DNA of 64,000 nucleotides from the NCBI GenBank assembly GCA_033964015.1, contig CM066919.1:22413421-22477420 (forward strand), given 5' to 3'. Shown in pieces: positions 38,460-52,700 of this stretch; within the stretch, counting starts at the first letter, position 1, and each line of letters opens with the position of its first letter. The notes below the pieces were generated by a model that saw only the letters and a list, made by a program, of their open reading frames with translations, was not told where the DNA came from and did no database searches. Made by a program: the position numbers and the translations under genes. Source of the DNA: Scolanthus callimorphus. Its lineage: Eukaryota; Cnidaria; Anthozoa; Actiniaria; Edwardsiidae.

Positions 38460-39896
38460 TACATAAACACGGCTTTATTTGGCAACATTACACAATATAA
38501 ATATTTTTCAATAATCCACAAGATTGGCAAGCCCTCAAAAGATCAAAAGACAAGAAAATAAAATATGCATTACTTATTAAGAAAATCAATGAATGTAGAA
38601 ATAAACTTCTATTTGACAGATTGAATTCAAACATATTTGGTATCCATATGTGGAAAGGGCCACGCAATGTGACGCTACAGTAAGGAAGGGCAAAGGGTAG
38701 GGGTGTTGCGAGCAGAGGTTTCTTTCTTTCAGTCTTTTATTAGCTATTAGAAAATAACACCTATTTTATATGGTGAATGTGCGCATTCTGATTGGTTAAA
38801 ATTCGTACAAACACTCGGGGAATGTTGGTCGAACTGATAAAACTTGAAAGACACTCGCCGAAGTTTTGATCAGTTCTCCCAACATCCCCCTCGTGTTTGT
38901 AAGAAACCAGAGAGCACGCGGAAGTACTTTTATTGCTTAACCAAAGTTGTTCGCGTTTCTGGTATTTCTCGTGGTTGTTTTGATTCAGACACGCAAACAA
39001 CTATGCTAGTTAAATAAAAGACTGACAGAAAGAAACCTCTGCTAGCAGGGTACCTCATTGAGGAATTTGTGGCAAAAAATAGAGCAACAATATGGAGTCC
39101 TGATTGTGCAAGCACAAAATCCGTTGAAATGATTTTTAGTCTGCAAATTTTAAGCCATCCTCCCCTAACCCAGCCAAAAACATGCTCCTAAGTTTATGTC
39201 ATATGTACAGTTGCAATAGATGACATTGAGCAAACTTCTTCTAATGTCTTTGTGCTACTGCTTAGGAAAACAAAAGGCAGCAATAGAAAGCAAAAACCTA
39301 TGGTCACCTTTACTTAACAATTTTGTTTGGCCACCTTCAAAATGTTATCTGGGCCCTTTTTACACGACAGGGCCAACTTGTTAGTAACTGGTATATAAGT
39401 AATGTCCTGCATCATAAGTGATCAATCATACCATGGAAACTTGCAAATGAATCACATATTTTCAATTTAGATAACTGATTGCTGATCACTAATATTTCAA
39501 CCTAGGCGATATTAAAATTTCCATCAGTTATAGTCACACCAACATAGTTCCAAGAATCCTTAATGACCATGCCATACAACTGAAGCATCCCTCTGTGGAA
39601 TTCAGGCTACATGATGCCAACACTATTTTCATTTTATCCATGAAAACATTGCAAAATGACCTTTTCAGGTGGTAAGAAATTCAAAAACTATTCACAAATC
39701 ATCGGTAAGCAATACTAAAAACACAACTACAGCTATCTATTTATCAGTTTATCTATGAAGTATACATCCTGAGACTTGAAATTGGAAGAAAAAGGCCATC
39801 CTTGTGTAACACCACTGAAAGTGGAATTATATGGTGGTCTGGTATTTCGATGACATGTTTATTAGTGCTATAACTAATGAACCAAGTAAGGGATCT
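38460..39896 (-). other. UBE2L3 3' flank, possible 3'UTR
   Basis: No coding signal. Several AATAAA-type signals on the minus strand, one at 38470-38475, could end the transcript. A MITE lies at 38711-39043. Confidence 0.3.
38711..39043. mobile_element. MITE, ~30-bp inverted repeats
   Basis: AGCAGAGGTTTCTTTCTTTC then AGTCTTTTATT on the left; its complement AATAAAAGACTGACAGAAAG on the right with one change. About 333 bp, no ORF. Confidence 0.65.
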
Positions 39897-40063
39897 TTAC
39901 TTGGTCTCTTGCGGTAGTGGACGCTTTTCTGCATGCTTTTTGGTAAATTCTTCCGCATTTTTCATAAATTTTTTCTTGTCCTTAGTGTATTCCTCTGCCA
40001 GGTCAGCACGAAGTGGGTGTTCTGGCTCTGGGTCTTGGACTAATGCTACAAGTGCTTGAATTA
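39897..40063 (-). CDS. UBE2L3: UBE2L3 exon 5 with stop codon
   Basis: Acceptor TTTCTAG|TA completes Val, giving [20 protein letters not shown], then [13 protein letters not shown] and an end [12 protein letters not shown] plus stop. Slightly longer at the C-terminus than the vertebrate protein. Confidence 0.93.
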
Positions 40064-43000
40064 CTAGAAAGAAAGACAAAATAACGTAAACTTGTCTAGT
40101 CACCAAGGAGATTAACGTGCACCCCCCCCCCCCCCCCCCCCCCCCCAGGAACGTTAATAAGACATACATTTGGAGCCTGTTATGGAATCTGGTGTCCCCA
40201 GCTCGAAGAAGTGTCCCATTGCGTTCATTTTGCCACTTGTGTCTATTTTAATGAGATTCTTTTGTTGGCATGTGGTAAAACCGGAACGCCGAAACGAAAC
40301 CAACCTCTCCTTGAAACGATATTTGAGCGTATCTTTTTCAATTGCTGCTGCCATTTCGAATGTGTTAAAATTATTGAAATCAGATACCAGCGCTTGACAC
40401 AATGAAACTTTGTAGTCTTACTAAAGTAAAGGTGAACGACAACAACCAAAGGTTGAGATTTATGTTAAACGCCGTGGAAAAATGGTGTTTTGCTGACGTT
40501 TCGAGCGTTAGCCCTTCGTCGGACGTCGGACGAAGGGCTAACGCTCGAAACGTCAGCAAAACACCATTTTTCCACGGCGTTTAACATAAATCTCAACCTT
40601 TGGTTGTTGTTGTTCATGTTCACGTCTCCGCCGACGCAGACCACCTAGTTTTCCCGTAAAACTAGTCATACCACTAAAGTAAAGGTGCTTTCGGATTTTA
40701 ATTATAATGAGCTTGAAATTTTGGCAACCATTTTGAAAAAAGATCTATTGTACGCGTATTTCTGGGTGTAGTGTCGCTTTGTTGATCTACAAGAAAATAA
40801 CCGCAGCATAGTGCTGTAAAACCAACATCTATTTCAATATAAACATATTGACTGGTATGTGCAATCAAAATACAGTGAACCATGTGGCAAAATTGGATGT
40901 TCATATATAACAGGTTTCTTGGAACTGCATCACATCAATTTAATGTTTGGCAAAAATCAATCTTAAAACATAAAACTTGTTTTCACATCAATTTTTGCAT
41001 CACATCAATTAAATTTTTGGCAAAAATCAATCTTAAAACAATAAACGTTTGTTTTCCAAGAGATTATGTGAAAGTAGTGGCCTAATATGATTGGATTGAG
41101 GCTTTAATGATTGTCTCCAGGGAATTCCTTTAGTTATGTACAAGATTTTAGGAGTGGACCATACCAGTTTGATATTTCAAAGTTATACATTTACTTGTAT
41201 CTTCTGGACAGATAACGATATAAAAGCGAACTAAATTACATCCATCCGTACTCTAGATAATTCTCTTTTACATTACATTGTAAACACTTTCCCCTAAGTT
41301 GAGGGGGAATTCTTTTCTATTATTTTCTACCTGAAAGAAAATTCTTGTTTCTGTGGCCGAAAATTTTCACATTTCCTCCAGCAAAGTAAATGTGTTGGAA
41401 AATCTCCAGAGAAGAGGGAGGGGGGGGAGGGGGGGGGGGCAACGGCCCCTGGCTACGCCCCTATGTGGAGAGAGAATTATCTAGAGTATGTAAAAGAGAA
41501 TTATCTAGAGTACGGATGGATGTAATTTATTTCGCTTTTATATCATTATCCGTTCAGAAGATACAAATAGATGTATAACTTTGAAATATCAAACTGATTT
41601 CTTGATCTCAAATTCACCAACCAGAATGATTTTTGATGCATCGCCAAATGTTGAAACAGACTCTTAAAAAGATTGCAATTGAGCTTAAAAAAATTTCATC
41701 TCCTTAGAAAATCTTGCTTTACAGGGGCGGATTTAGGGGAGGGGGAAAAGGGGGGCCATGCTGCCACCTTTCCTCAGGAGATTTTCCCATACATTTACTG
41801 TATTTGATGAAGGAAATTTGCAAATTTTCGTCCCATATTTTCACTATCCCCCCCTTCCCTTTCTGAAATTCCTGGATCCGCCACTAAATCTAGTTCTTGC
41901 TTCCAGGCCATAGGGGTCTCAAGTACTCCCAACTGAATATTTGCAGCAAATCCCTGCATCTCTATCAACAGAAACTAAAAAAATACCCTTGAACGTGATT
42001 TTCTTGTTGAAAATCTTAATAGACCCCCTACGTAATCATACTAAAACAAAAACGTAAATATCGCCTCAGTGACTATTATTCACAGGACTTCTGGTATTTC
42101 GCGCAGTCGCGGACCGTGAAATAGATCAAAACACGCGAAATTTGTCAGAATTTGCTGTAAGTCTGAAAGAATGACAATGACACAGCATATTTGAAACTTG
42201 TTTCGGCTTTTTGAGTTATCTACTTGCCTTAAATACAAGGTAAACCTGCAAATTTAGTTTGCATCTTTTCAGCCACTGAATCGAGTAGAACAACATGGAA
42301 ACAACCAGGCATTCTAAATTTCACGAAAACTGGATACTAGCCAAATAAAGAAGCGTTGCTATAGGCCATTATACTGTGACGTCATTTGTTTACAGTATAG
42401 AGAATCAGGCTACTCAGCGGAGCTAGAGAAGGATATGTTCTGAATATTAATAAAGGGCAGTGAATAAAATGTAATTAGAAAATTTGAGCTAAAAAAAAAC
42501 GAAATTATGAGCGCATGGCGTAAGACTGAACTTAGAAAACATATGGGCTAATGGCCTTTTTGCCCCAATGATTTCACAAAATTTTTAAAAAGCTGAATTA
42601 AGCTTCGAAAAGTACAATGAAAAGCTTACGATAAGTTCATTTGTTCTTCTTAAGAAAGTTTCAACCTGTTTCCATATCATTTTTCCGGTTAGTTGAAGCT
42701 TTTTCAAAATTACATGAAATCATTGGGGCAAAACGGTCATTAGCTCACCTGTTTTCTCTAAATCGAAAGTTGCACCACACGCTTAGAATTAAAAATAGAA
42801 ACTTAAAATTTTCCAATTATGTTTCATTCACAGTCCTCTATTGATATACATAACTCTTCATTTTATAGCTCCCTCGAATAGTCCGATGCTGAACATTGCT
42901 TATGCTAATGAGCTCAAACTGTAAACAAAATAATGGCCTATTGTCGCATTTCTCAGTGCATCGTTGTTGGAATAGAAAATGATGACCTTTATTATAATAA

Positions 43001-46000
43001 AACAATTCCTAAAAGGGACATGCAATAGTTATTGCCTCAACCCATGGTCACAATATTTTGTGAAAAAGTGACTAAGGTCAGGGATGCCAACCCAAGGACT
43101 TCAAAAATCTGGAGATTGTTGTGAAATGGCGAAATTTCCTGAAATTCTCCAGGGAGAAATACAGTTAATGTATCACATCAGAAACATATAAGTGAGTTGA
43201 AACGTGTAACAAACATACATTGCTTTAGTGCCAAGCTGCGGAATATTCACAGAATAAACAATGCAATAGATTGAAAATAATGTTGTTGCAAGACTTCAAG
43301 ATGTTAAATGTTAGTATATTATCACTTACTGTACCACTGTTGCTCTACTTTATTTGAGCGAAAAATGAAATATTATGAAGAGAAAACCTGCCTGGATAAG
43401 CAGGCAAGATTTACATTCCAAATATGGTCATTAATCGCCACAAATAATCCACAGCATGGTTCACCGTTACATGTTTCAACTAAGTTATATGTTTCTGATG
43501 GCAGTCGGCTTGAATTTTTCCAGGAAGACGAAGCGAGATATCTTGAGACTCCCGGCAAAACCGGCAGAGTTGGCGTCCCTGTAAGATGTACATACATTTG
43601 TTTTTTTCATTAAAACATTAATTTGGTTGTAAAATTCGATCGGCAGAAATCTGTGTTTTTTCAAGCTAATTCGATCCGTGGAAATCTGCGTTTTTCTCTC
43701 TCACGAATTTGAACCTAAAAAATCCTGTGAAATCAGTTGTTTTCCCCGCAAAATTAATCAGCCGTTTCCGACGAAATTGGCTGTTTTTTTTCCCACGAAT
43801 TTGAACCTAAAAATCCCACGAAATTTGTCCTTTTTTTCTGCGACCTGCCAGAAGCCCTGTATTCACCAATATTTACAAGATCATTAAAATGGCAATGTAC
43901 CTTGGTCCGTTTTTGTTGCAGGCTTCCAGTTCTCAGGACTAATGATTGGCAAACACACTTGTCCCTTCTCATCAATATTAGGATGATAGATTTTGGTCTT
44001 GAAAGTTAGCTGTGGAAGAAATCATTGCTCAAATCAAGAAGGAAATTCTCTTTCTCGATTATTCTTGCCTAATTTCACTTTAAGAATAGGCAGATATTTA
44101 GGGGGGCTCAGGCCCGCTTTTTTCAATAGATTTCCCCATACATTTACTATATTTGCAAGAGCAAGGTTTCAACTTTGCCCCCCCCCCCCCCCCCATCTTT
44201 TGGATATCCTGGATCCACCCCTGTTAAGTAGGATACAAATGATGCATTTTCTTTGAAATCATTCATATTTCGCTAAATCCAGTTCTAATAAGAAAGTAGA
44301 TCCCAGCATAATTCATATTTTTTCCTGCATAGTTTGCTGAAAATTCCTATATTATAATTTGTGGAGATTTTCTGCTTGTGCTTCTGTTTTGGTTCCTAAG
44401 GCATTTTTGCGAGTGCATCACCCCAGCAAGTTCCTCAAGACCTCGGAACTACATTTGCATGCATTGTGCTTGGTGTACTGAACACTGGTGGTTCCCTGAT
44501 CCACTATTATGGAAAGTTGCGTTTTCATCATGGTTTGTTCCTGTTTTGTTTTTTCTACCCCCGGGTTCCCACATTTTCTGGCTTTCAAAATTCCAGAACT
44601 TTCATCAGCCTTTTCAAGGACGTTTAAAAAAAAATTAATGAAAAAAATGTGTGTTTTCACGCATTATATAAGAACAACATTGGTATCTGGACTTGTTTCA
44701 AAGACGTACACACTCGACATCTTGAAAATCTTTCTTCAGGAGAATATTTCCATGACTTACTGTGCTATTTTGTAAGAAGTTAGTCAATCATCAGAAAGTG
44801 CGTACAGAACTTGATTTTGACTTTCTTGAGATCTCAAGCATCAAAATATTAGCTTTTCTCTAAAAAATTGTTAAAACTATGAGTAGAAATCACTTCAAAA
44901 TACTTAATTACTCATCTGTAAATACAGTTTAGGTATGTTAGTTTACTTCATAGAAAGTGCGGCGTACTCGAGCGAGTGAGTGTTTTGACACAAACAACTC
45001 GTGAATATAATCCCGTACAAAGCACTTTCTATGGTGTGAGCTATTTATTACACCTATCACGATAATTTTCATTGAAATAACGCATAAATTGGAAAGATCA
45101 ACTCACACAATAATGAAGCGGCAAAAAGCCAAAATGCAAGTTTACTAGCAAATAGTTTAATAATCTTAGTAGATCTAAGTTCTCAATCTAAGACCCTAAG
45201 TCCTCAAATACTTGAAATATAGTGCAAAAAAGAATACACTAGTAAAAGTAATGTAAATATGATGTCAGTAAATAGGATAAAGTTTCATCTAGTCACTGTC
45301 CGATTCTATGACAAAGCGACGTGTCTTTTTGGGAGTTGGAGAATGCAATGACAAAGTTGGACTTTGGTTTACGGCATTTACAGAAATGTTAAAAGTTCCT
45401 CCCTGAATCAAGGCGCCTTGGAAAAGAGTCAATGGCTGCTGTGTTGTGGACTCCTGTACTGTTTTACTTTCATTCAGAGTCAAAGCATTGGAAACACCTA
45501 CTTGGTAGCCTGATGACCCAGGCGCTCCGGGGTAGTCACCACTCAGAATATGTGAGATGTTTCTCTGTTGTCGCTCGGACAAATTGCTGTAGTTGTTGAG
45601 GCTTTGTACGTTCTTGTGGCCAGATACTTGCATAATATGCGTAGGAGGTACTCCTTGGTCATTCAGTTTTTGGATCATTCTTTTCCTCCCGCTATGATTA
45701 GTAAGATTTCTAGCATCCAAACCAGCTTTCTCTGCCATCGTTTTCATGAGTGAGTTGAGTTTATTTACTCCCATCGGAGCTGTCTTGAACCATGGTTTTG
45801 TAGTTACGGCTTTTGTTGTATGATTGACTGCTAAATAAAACGGGCTATCCGGAGTCTTCATTTGATCTGGCCTTTTAGATGCATATAGGTCATACGCCCT
45901 GACGGGATCTCTTTCGCTACCTTCGACAGCAAACATTTTAGCCTTTACTGGACGGGAATCTTTAGGATCTGCTCCGGTTCTTGTCTTAGTCTGACGTTCG

Positions 46001-46745
46001 TTATGCTCCAGAAAAACTGTCCCGTCTGCTGCAGTTTTTCTCTCAACATCACCCCATTTCATGTCCCTGTGTTCTTGACAGCCCCTCAGTCCAAAGAACT
46101 GCGTATTGTTCAACCACATTGTGTTTATGAGAGCCTCAGGAGAAGAGCAGCCAAGTAAACTTTTGCCATAAAGAATGTCAACTTCCTCATCTGCTAGCAT
46201 ACGTGCGGCATTTGGTTTGTTTCCTTTCCCTTCTTTCTTTAGTTCTTTTTGCTTCGCGACTAACACTTCTTTTGTTTTTCGGAACTCTTTTCCTTCCATA
46301 ATGCTTGAAGGGTAGTCCTTCTTTCTTAGATGACGATCAAAGCTTGAAACAAAAGACCTGAGAGATGTGGGTTCGTATTGTTCTCCGTCTTTTTTACGGA
46401 CTTGAACTAGAAAATTGGCGATAACACGTCGAGCTCTTTCACATCTATACTTTCTATCTCTCTCAGCTCGTTTTTACACGAAACTAAAAAGTTTTTCAAC
46501 AACGAGACATCTCTCTGTGTCTTGCTTATAGTGTTCTTGTTTTCTTGTTGCTGTACGAAGTCTTCTAGAGAGCAACCAGCCGACACAAATCTAGAGTTTT
46601 CCTTCGTCCCCGCCATGATTTTCTCAAGAAAAAATTGGAGGCGCCGTCCCTAAAATTAGCCGCCAGATCTGGGAAGCCATTTCAGTGCTTGACTCTGATT
46701 GGTTAAAAGCGTCTACGCTTCTGCTGATTGGTTATACCTCCACAC

Positions 46746-46781
<36 letters not shown>

Positions 46782-49700
46782 CAACTTTTTTCACATGTAG
46801 AAATACTAGCGTATGTATTTCTACAAATGAGCTTTATGCAATAAAATTATCGTGATAGACAGAGCGGAAATGACCAAAATGAAATGTCTAACTTTGCCAT
46901 ATTTCAATATATAAGCTCAAGATTCTGTATACAAAGAGTTTCTATGGCCAAAAGCATAATTCCAAATTTTTAAGAAAATTGAAGAATATGAATTTTAGAT
47001 ATGATCGAGCAAAGTTTGCATAATTCCTGATCAAAGTATTAATTCTCCCATAAAATGGTACAGAAACCAATGTTTAAAGCCTAATATCTCAAAGACGGAT
47101 CCATTAGAAAAAAGTCATTTTTGATATTTTGTTTTTCATCAGACAAGGAGTCTGTATGCAAAAAATCAAGCTTATCTGAGCTAACCTGACCTTATTATTT
47201 GAAATTTAGTGGTCAAAGCAGGTCATTTCCGCTCTGCCATCGTGATACGTATAATAAAAATTTTTATTGAAACGGTTTCAATCTCTGAATGATAAACTTT
47301 TTGCAGGATGGCCAGCCTGGTTGATAATAATAATAATAATAATAATCTTTATTTCTTAAGATAAACAGTACATATCCTAAGTTACAAAATTGAAATAAAT
47401 ATCTATCTAAATTACACTATATACACGATTAAAATATACAAAATTTAAAAACTATTCCTATATACCATATTTAAAAATAATCCTATTACTAAAAGCATTC
47501 TTGAATCTGTCAGTTTGAATCTTAGGGCGTATAGTTGATTTTTTTCTTAATTGATATTTGGTGTCTTTTGTCTTAGGTAAAATTGAAAACAGGGGACATT
47601 CTGGGTCATTCGATCTTCTTGCGTATAGTTTCTTATCAGCCTTTTCTAAAAGATCTCTTATCTTTATATGCTTGGACGTATACCTCCTCTTAAAACTTCG
47701 ATCTAAGAAATTCTGTATAACGGTTAGATCTGTATCGGAGGCTCCATATACCGGCAAAGCATACATAAAATTAGGCTCATTCCCTCTTTGCGCAATGATC
47801 TTATCACAAACAATGACTTATTAGCCTTTATAACCTTGGCGCGCACGTGCGTACTGAACTTACAATTCTGTTGGAATGTAACACCTAAAATTGGCAATTC
47901 TTTGCATTGTGGTATATTATTAATTGGCGCTATGTCTTGATTGAAGCCTTTCTTGCGAAAAATAATTTCCTTGCATTTTGTCGAATTACATGCCATCCGA
48001 TTGCGACTAGACCAGCTAAGGAACTGGTCTACTAAGTCAGTACGACACTGACCATTTCCCCATAAGGGAACAACAATGGTAGAATCATCGGCATATTTAA
48101 ACAAGGCTGGACGGTCTGCTAGGCTTAATTCAATATCATTAATAAATACGTTAAAAAGATAAGGCCCACTAACGCTGCCTTGTGTTGTACCCCTGTTTAC
48201 CTCACGCCACTGCCCTTCAAAACCATTATAAATAACCCGCTGCTGGCGTTTCTCAAGAAAACTTAAATACCAGTTTACAATAATAGGATTCAGAGACAAT
48301 TGCTTAAGCTTAGATGACAAGAGTTCATGGTTGACACAGTCAAATGCTTTACTAAAATCCATTGCAAATACTCGCACGGCCTTGCAATCTTGCTCGTCTA
48401 GATAACTGTAGATGGTGTGCTGCATACTCAAGAGTGCATCAATGCAACTCCCCCCTGTCCTATAAGCAAACTGCGTTGAACTCAGTCCTTCTTCGACAGT
48501 ATCCCGTGCATGTATGTTATACACAGTCTTCTCGAAAGCGCGTGCAATTACTGGTGTGATCTTAATTCCTCTGAAATCCTGCTTGCTTTTGGGACGTCAA
48601 TCTTGGGAAGGGGGGTCGCGTGGGCTCTTTTCCAGGACGAAGGCCACTTGCTTGTCCTCAATGATAAGTTCCAGATTTTATGAATAACATTTGTGAAGAT
48701 TTCAGCATGATCCTTCCAAATCCAGAAGGGTATGAGGTCTGGCCCCGTAGCAGTTTTCTTTAGGTGCTGTAAACAATTCCACACATGTCTTTCTGACACT
48801 TCGGGGACTTCTACACTCTCATCCACTTCGGCTAATACCGGCTGCGTATATGCGTCATCGGTACACAATTCCGCGAAGTAGTTGTTCAGTTCCTCAAGCG
48901 CTGGAGTGTCCAATGTAACTTTAGCAGATGTATTTCGCCGTTGGGACAACTGATCAAGGTGCTTCCACCATTCTCTGGATCCTACAGGTGCCTCGATAAG
49001 TGCCCTTCTGTTCTTACTGATCAGTTCACTTATTTTCCTGTTAATCTCGCACAGCCGGTCCTTGTTGTTTGGAGCTATTCTGGACTTCACCCTCATTAAC
49101 GATTTTACTAGAGGTGTTAGCCAAACTGGATCACGCGATGACATGCGCACGGATCGCAATGGTATGCACACGTCCATGTGGTGTTTTATTTTAGCTTCCA
49201 AATCATTCACTGCCTCCTCGACATTATTTGAGCTTAAGACACTGTCCCAGTTCTCGCTTGCTAGTTTCAAGTACAACTCATCCTTTCGGTGTTTCCTGCA
49301 ATCCCGAATACAAACATTTCGTCGAATAGGCTTTAATTTTGTTCCCGCAGGTAATATAACCGCCGTGTGATCTGTTTTGATTGACACAAGGTATGGAACG
49401 CTCTTTCCAAACAAATCAGACCGATTTGTAAAGACCTTGTCCAAGTACGCCTCGCCTCGGGTTGGAAAGTCCACCAGTGCATCCCATCCAGTCGTCACGA
49501 TTAGTTCATTGGTGTCAAGCTGATTAACATCGCCCCCAGTAACAATCGTCAGACCGGGATGTTGATCAAGTGCATTGTCCATTAAGTGAACAAAATATTG
49601 CAGAAAATCCGCCGGCCGGTATGTGGGTTTAGGCGGATGATAAACACCACACGTTAATAACAAGTGTCCCGAGGGTAATCTGAAAATCAAATATAGCAGT

Positions 49701-52700
49701 TCGTATTGCTTTGATCTATAAACATCGATAATGTTTAAGTTACTCCTCGCGTAGATAGCAATCCCGCCTTTACATCTGTTATCTAGTCCCGACCAGTTCC
49801 TGTCCCGTCTAAAGATAGAGTAACCAGGGATGTTAACGATAGCGTCTGGCATGTCTGGTTTTAGATGTGTCTCTGATACGATACATACATCAATATCTTT
49901 GTTATTCAAATCGGCTTCCAGCGCCACTGCCGCTCGAACTCGGTTCTTTGATTTTGCAAGGCTGCATATATTCGTAAATAAAAACTTCGGTACTGCAAAT
50001 TCAAAGTCTGTTCTGGGGACGGCATGGTGTACTTGTCTCGGAATTCGGACAAGGTTCGTTGTATCCCTCCTGGCACCGGTATCGCTCCGCCACGCATTCT
50101 CTCGAATGCCATAAATCACTGTGATAGGTTCACCAGAACAATTTTCCCCTGAAGATTCCTTGTTTTCCACTCTACGTTCACGTCGCCAGTTCCCACCACG
50201 GCATCCTCTGTAGCGAAGAATATTCAGCGTCTTAAGCTTCTGAACAACTGCAGGTATGGGTCTCAATCGGCTTGCTGGTAGTTTGCGGAGTCTTATAAGA
50301 TCACGTTTCGTGTACGTAATTGGTCGACTAATATTACTCTCGCGCTCCTCGGAGCCGTTTTCTGGCCCAGGATTTGACTCCACGTCCATACAAATGCAGA
50401 TGTCCAAGCATATATTCTGTTCACTTGAAGCAATAGCCAGCATGCCATGTTTGTGCCACACCAATATAGAGTGCCGAAGACGAGCATGGCGGGAGTGCCG
50501 AAGTAAGAATCTTGTACTGGGATGAGAACTGAGTGGGAGTACCACGCTGTTTCCAGCTACCAAATCTGCCCGGTATACTTCTTGAATGCTTAACAGTGAA
50601 TAGGGATTATTTTGTAGTGTTATAGGTCCGTTTAACCGGATATATAGAAATATAAAGAGAGGAGCTAAATCCTCGTGGCCGCCATTCTGGCGCCTGCGCA
50701 CAGCTGATGTAGTCGCACAGTAATGACTTTGATGGTATTTGTAAAAATTCTTGATTTTCCAGGCCTGTAAAAGGACATTTCTTAAATCCATGACTTTCCA
50801 GGCTTTTATGGACCAATGGGAACCTGCCTGTATCCATTTATGCATAGAAAACTGCAGTCCCAACAAAAAATATGGCGATCTGCCCTGCATTGTCATTTTT
50901 GGAAAAAGATCATGCAATTATGCATATTTAATAGTCCAGTTTCGAATTCCCTAATCTACTGCTGAATAGGCATCAACGGCACACAATGGGAGCCTCGATT
51001 TGAACCAGAAAGTTGCGAATACCAACGAGTCCAAAAAGTGTTGTCTTTTGTCTCCCTTCAAGCTTTATCAGTTTTTGTCGGTATTCAGAATTTTTTCTAC
51101 TTCAAACTGAGGCTCCCACTGTATTTATGCACCACCGATGCCTATTCAGCGGTAGATTACAGAATTTGAAACTGGACTATTGTAAGCAGAACAATGATGC
51201 ATTTCATAGAAATCAAGCCAAAATTTGACAGAAAACCGCAAACTATATCATTTAAGAAAGTAAAATAGATTGAAAGTGTAAATAAGGAAATGCGAGATAA
51301 ATGTATTGTATAGACCTTTTTTCAAAAAGGCCACCGCAAATCTGACTGAAAAGCAAATACTGGCACAAGAAAGAGTATCCTCACATTAGTAATACTTTAA
51401 ATTTTCGCTATGCCAAATGCCAAGTTGGCTGAGAAAGCAGAGTCTGAAAATTGAAAATTTTACAGAGATTTGTATGACTGCGGGTAATGACGCATACCTC
51501 CAGTCATACAAACTTCTGTATTTTTTCAAATGTTCAACATTTGTTTTCTCAGAAGATATTGAATATAATGCACTGAAATTTAATGTAGTTTTACTAAAGT
51601 GATGTGTGTTCTAGTGCTGGTGTTCATTTTTAACAAAAAACGATTTGAATTTTTGGTGGCCATTTTGGAAAAAGGTCTATTGATGACGTATTGATCACCC
51701 AAGTCACTTTGCAACTCATCCAAAATGGTGGAATTTACAGTGAACTCATCTATCAAATTTAGTTATGCCACCTAATTGTGCATATTTGAACAACCGGCAA
51801 TGAGAAGAACTGTGTTACTGTTTTGCTAGGATGCATGTGCTGCCAACAGTTTCAAAGTTGAAGCCAAAGACGATCTTTGAGTTCAGTTCGAGAATAGCAT
51901 TCTGCCTTAGACTGACAAACTGTCAAATCTGATTAATGAATAAAAAAAGGCTAAAGTCTACAGCTGCAAAACCCATTAATTATAGAGGGGACATGATTCA
52001 TTTTTTTGCTTTTTGTTCTCTATACTTATATATAATTGGGCAAATTTGGTTTGATTCGGCAAAATATCAGGCGAGTTTGGTCGAGCCGTGGTTCGTATTT
52101 TGGCGAGACGCAGTCGAGCCAAAATACCCATGGCAAGACCAAACGAGCTCTGATATTTTACAGAATCAAACCAAATTTGCCTGATTATTTATTTATCCTC
52201 CCACCTAAACATCAAATAAGGAAAAACGTATGTGTCCTCAGCTAAAAGCGATTGTGTTTTTGTAAAGGCGAACTTAATTTTGCCCATCACGATGAAAACC
52301 ATTTTGTGGTTTTTGCCATCACCAACTCCAGACTTTATTTATTCTAATTATTTTACTAAAAGAAAATTGATGTTTTAACTATTTTTCAAGTCTTTTACAA
52401 AAGTTTTAGATGAACTGTTCTTGATATCATATTATCGGGTCAGTGACCCAATACTGTAGAATATCAGGACCACAGTAGATCTCGTTCCTGATTGGCTGAC
52501 AAACTCAATTGGGATGATAAACTATCTTAGCATCAAATATTTATATTTTGGTAACTTTTTATTGTCATGAAAAACTTGGCAGCATACTTCACTAATATTT
52601 AAACTTAATTATTATTATTTATTGCAAATAACTCCCCAAAGGCCCCTACATATTGCAAGGCCCTATATTTGTTATACACAGTACCATTACTTACATTGGC

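Larger units (their letters stand above)
45045..47257 (-). mobile_element. DUF3504 tyrosine-recombinase element with terminal inverted repeats
   Basis: A CTATCACGATAATTTT block at 45054-45069 returns as AAAATTATCGTGATAG at 46843-46858. Beyond the nested MITE the right copy continues CGTATAATAAA, matching GTGTAATAAA on the left, so the inverted repeat is about 26 bp. It encloses the recombinase ORF. Classical Cryptons lack such repeats, so the boundary assignment is tentative. Confidence 0.55.
47324..50920 (-). mobile_element. CR1-like LINE retrotransposon with 2A-like motif
   Basis: Non-LTR element copied through RNA by target-primed reverse transcription. The minus-strand order is: 2A-like motif, apurinic endonuclease (NICSLAK, VSETHLK, TDH), a linker, reverse transcriptase ([32 protein letters not shown]) and the C-terminal PVYGASDTD block. 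It ends in an ATT-repeat 3' tail at 47324-47347. Single-base frame breaks at about 48587 and 47775. The 5' end is uncertain. Confidence 0.85.

Noticed and set aside
40437..40614. Active hammerhead ribozyme
   Set aside because: Core base changed (CGGACGA instead of CUGANGA) and no stem I between the cleavage side and the core.
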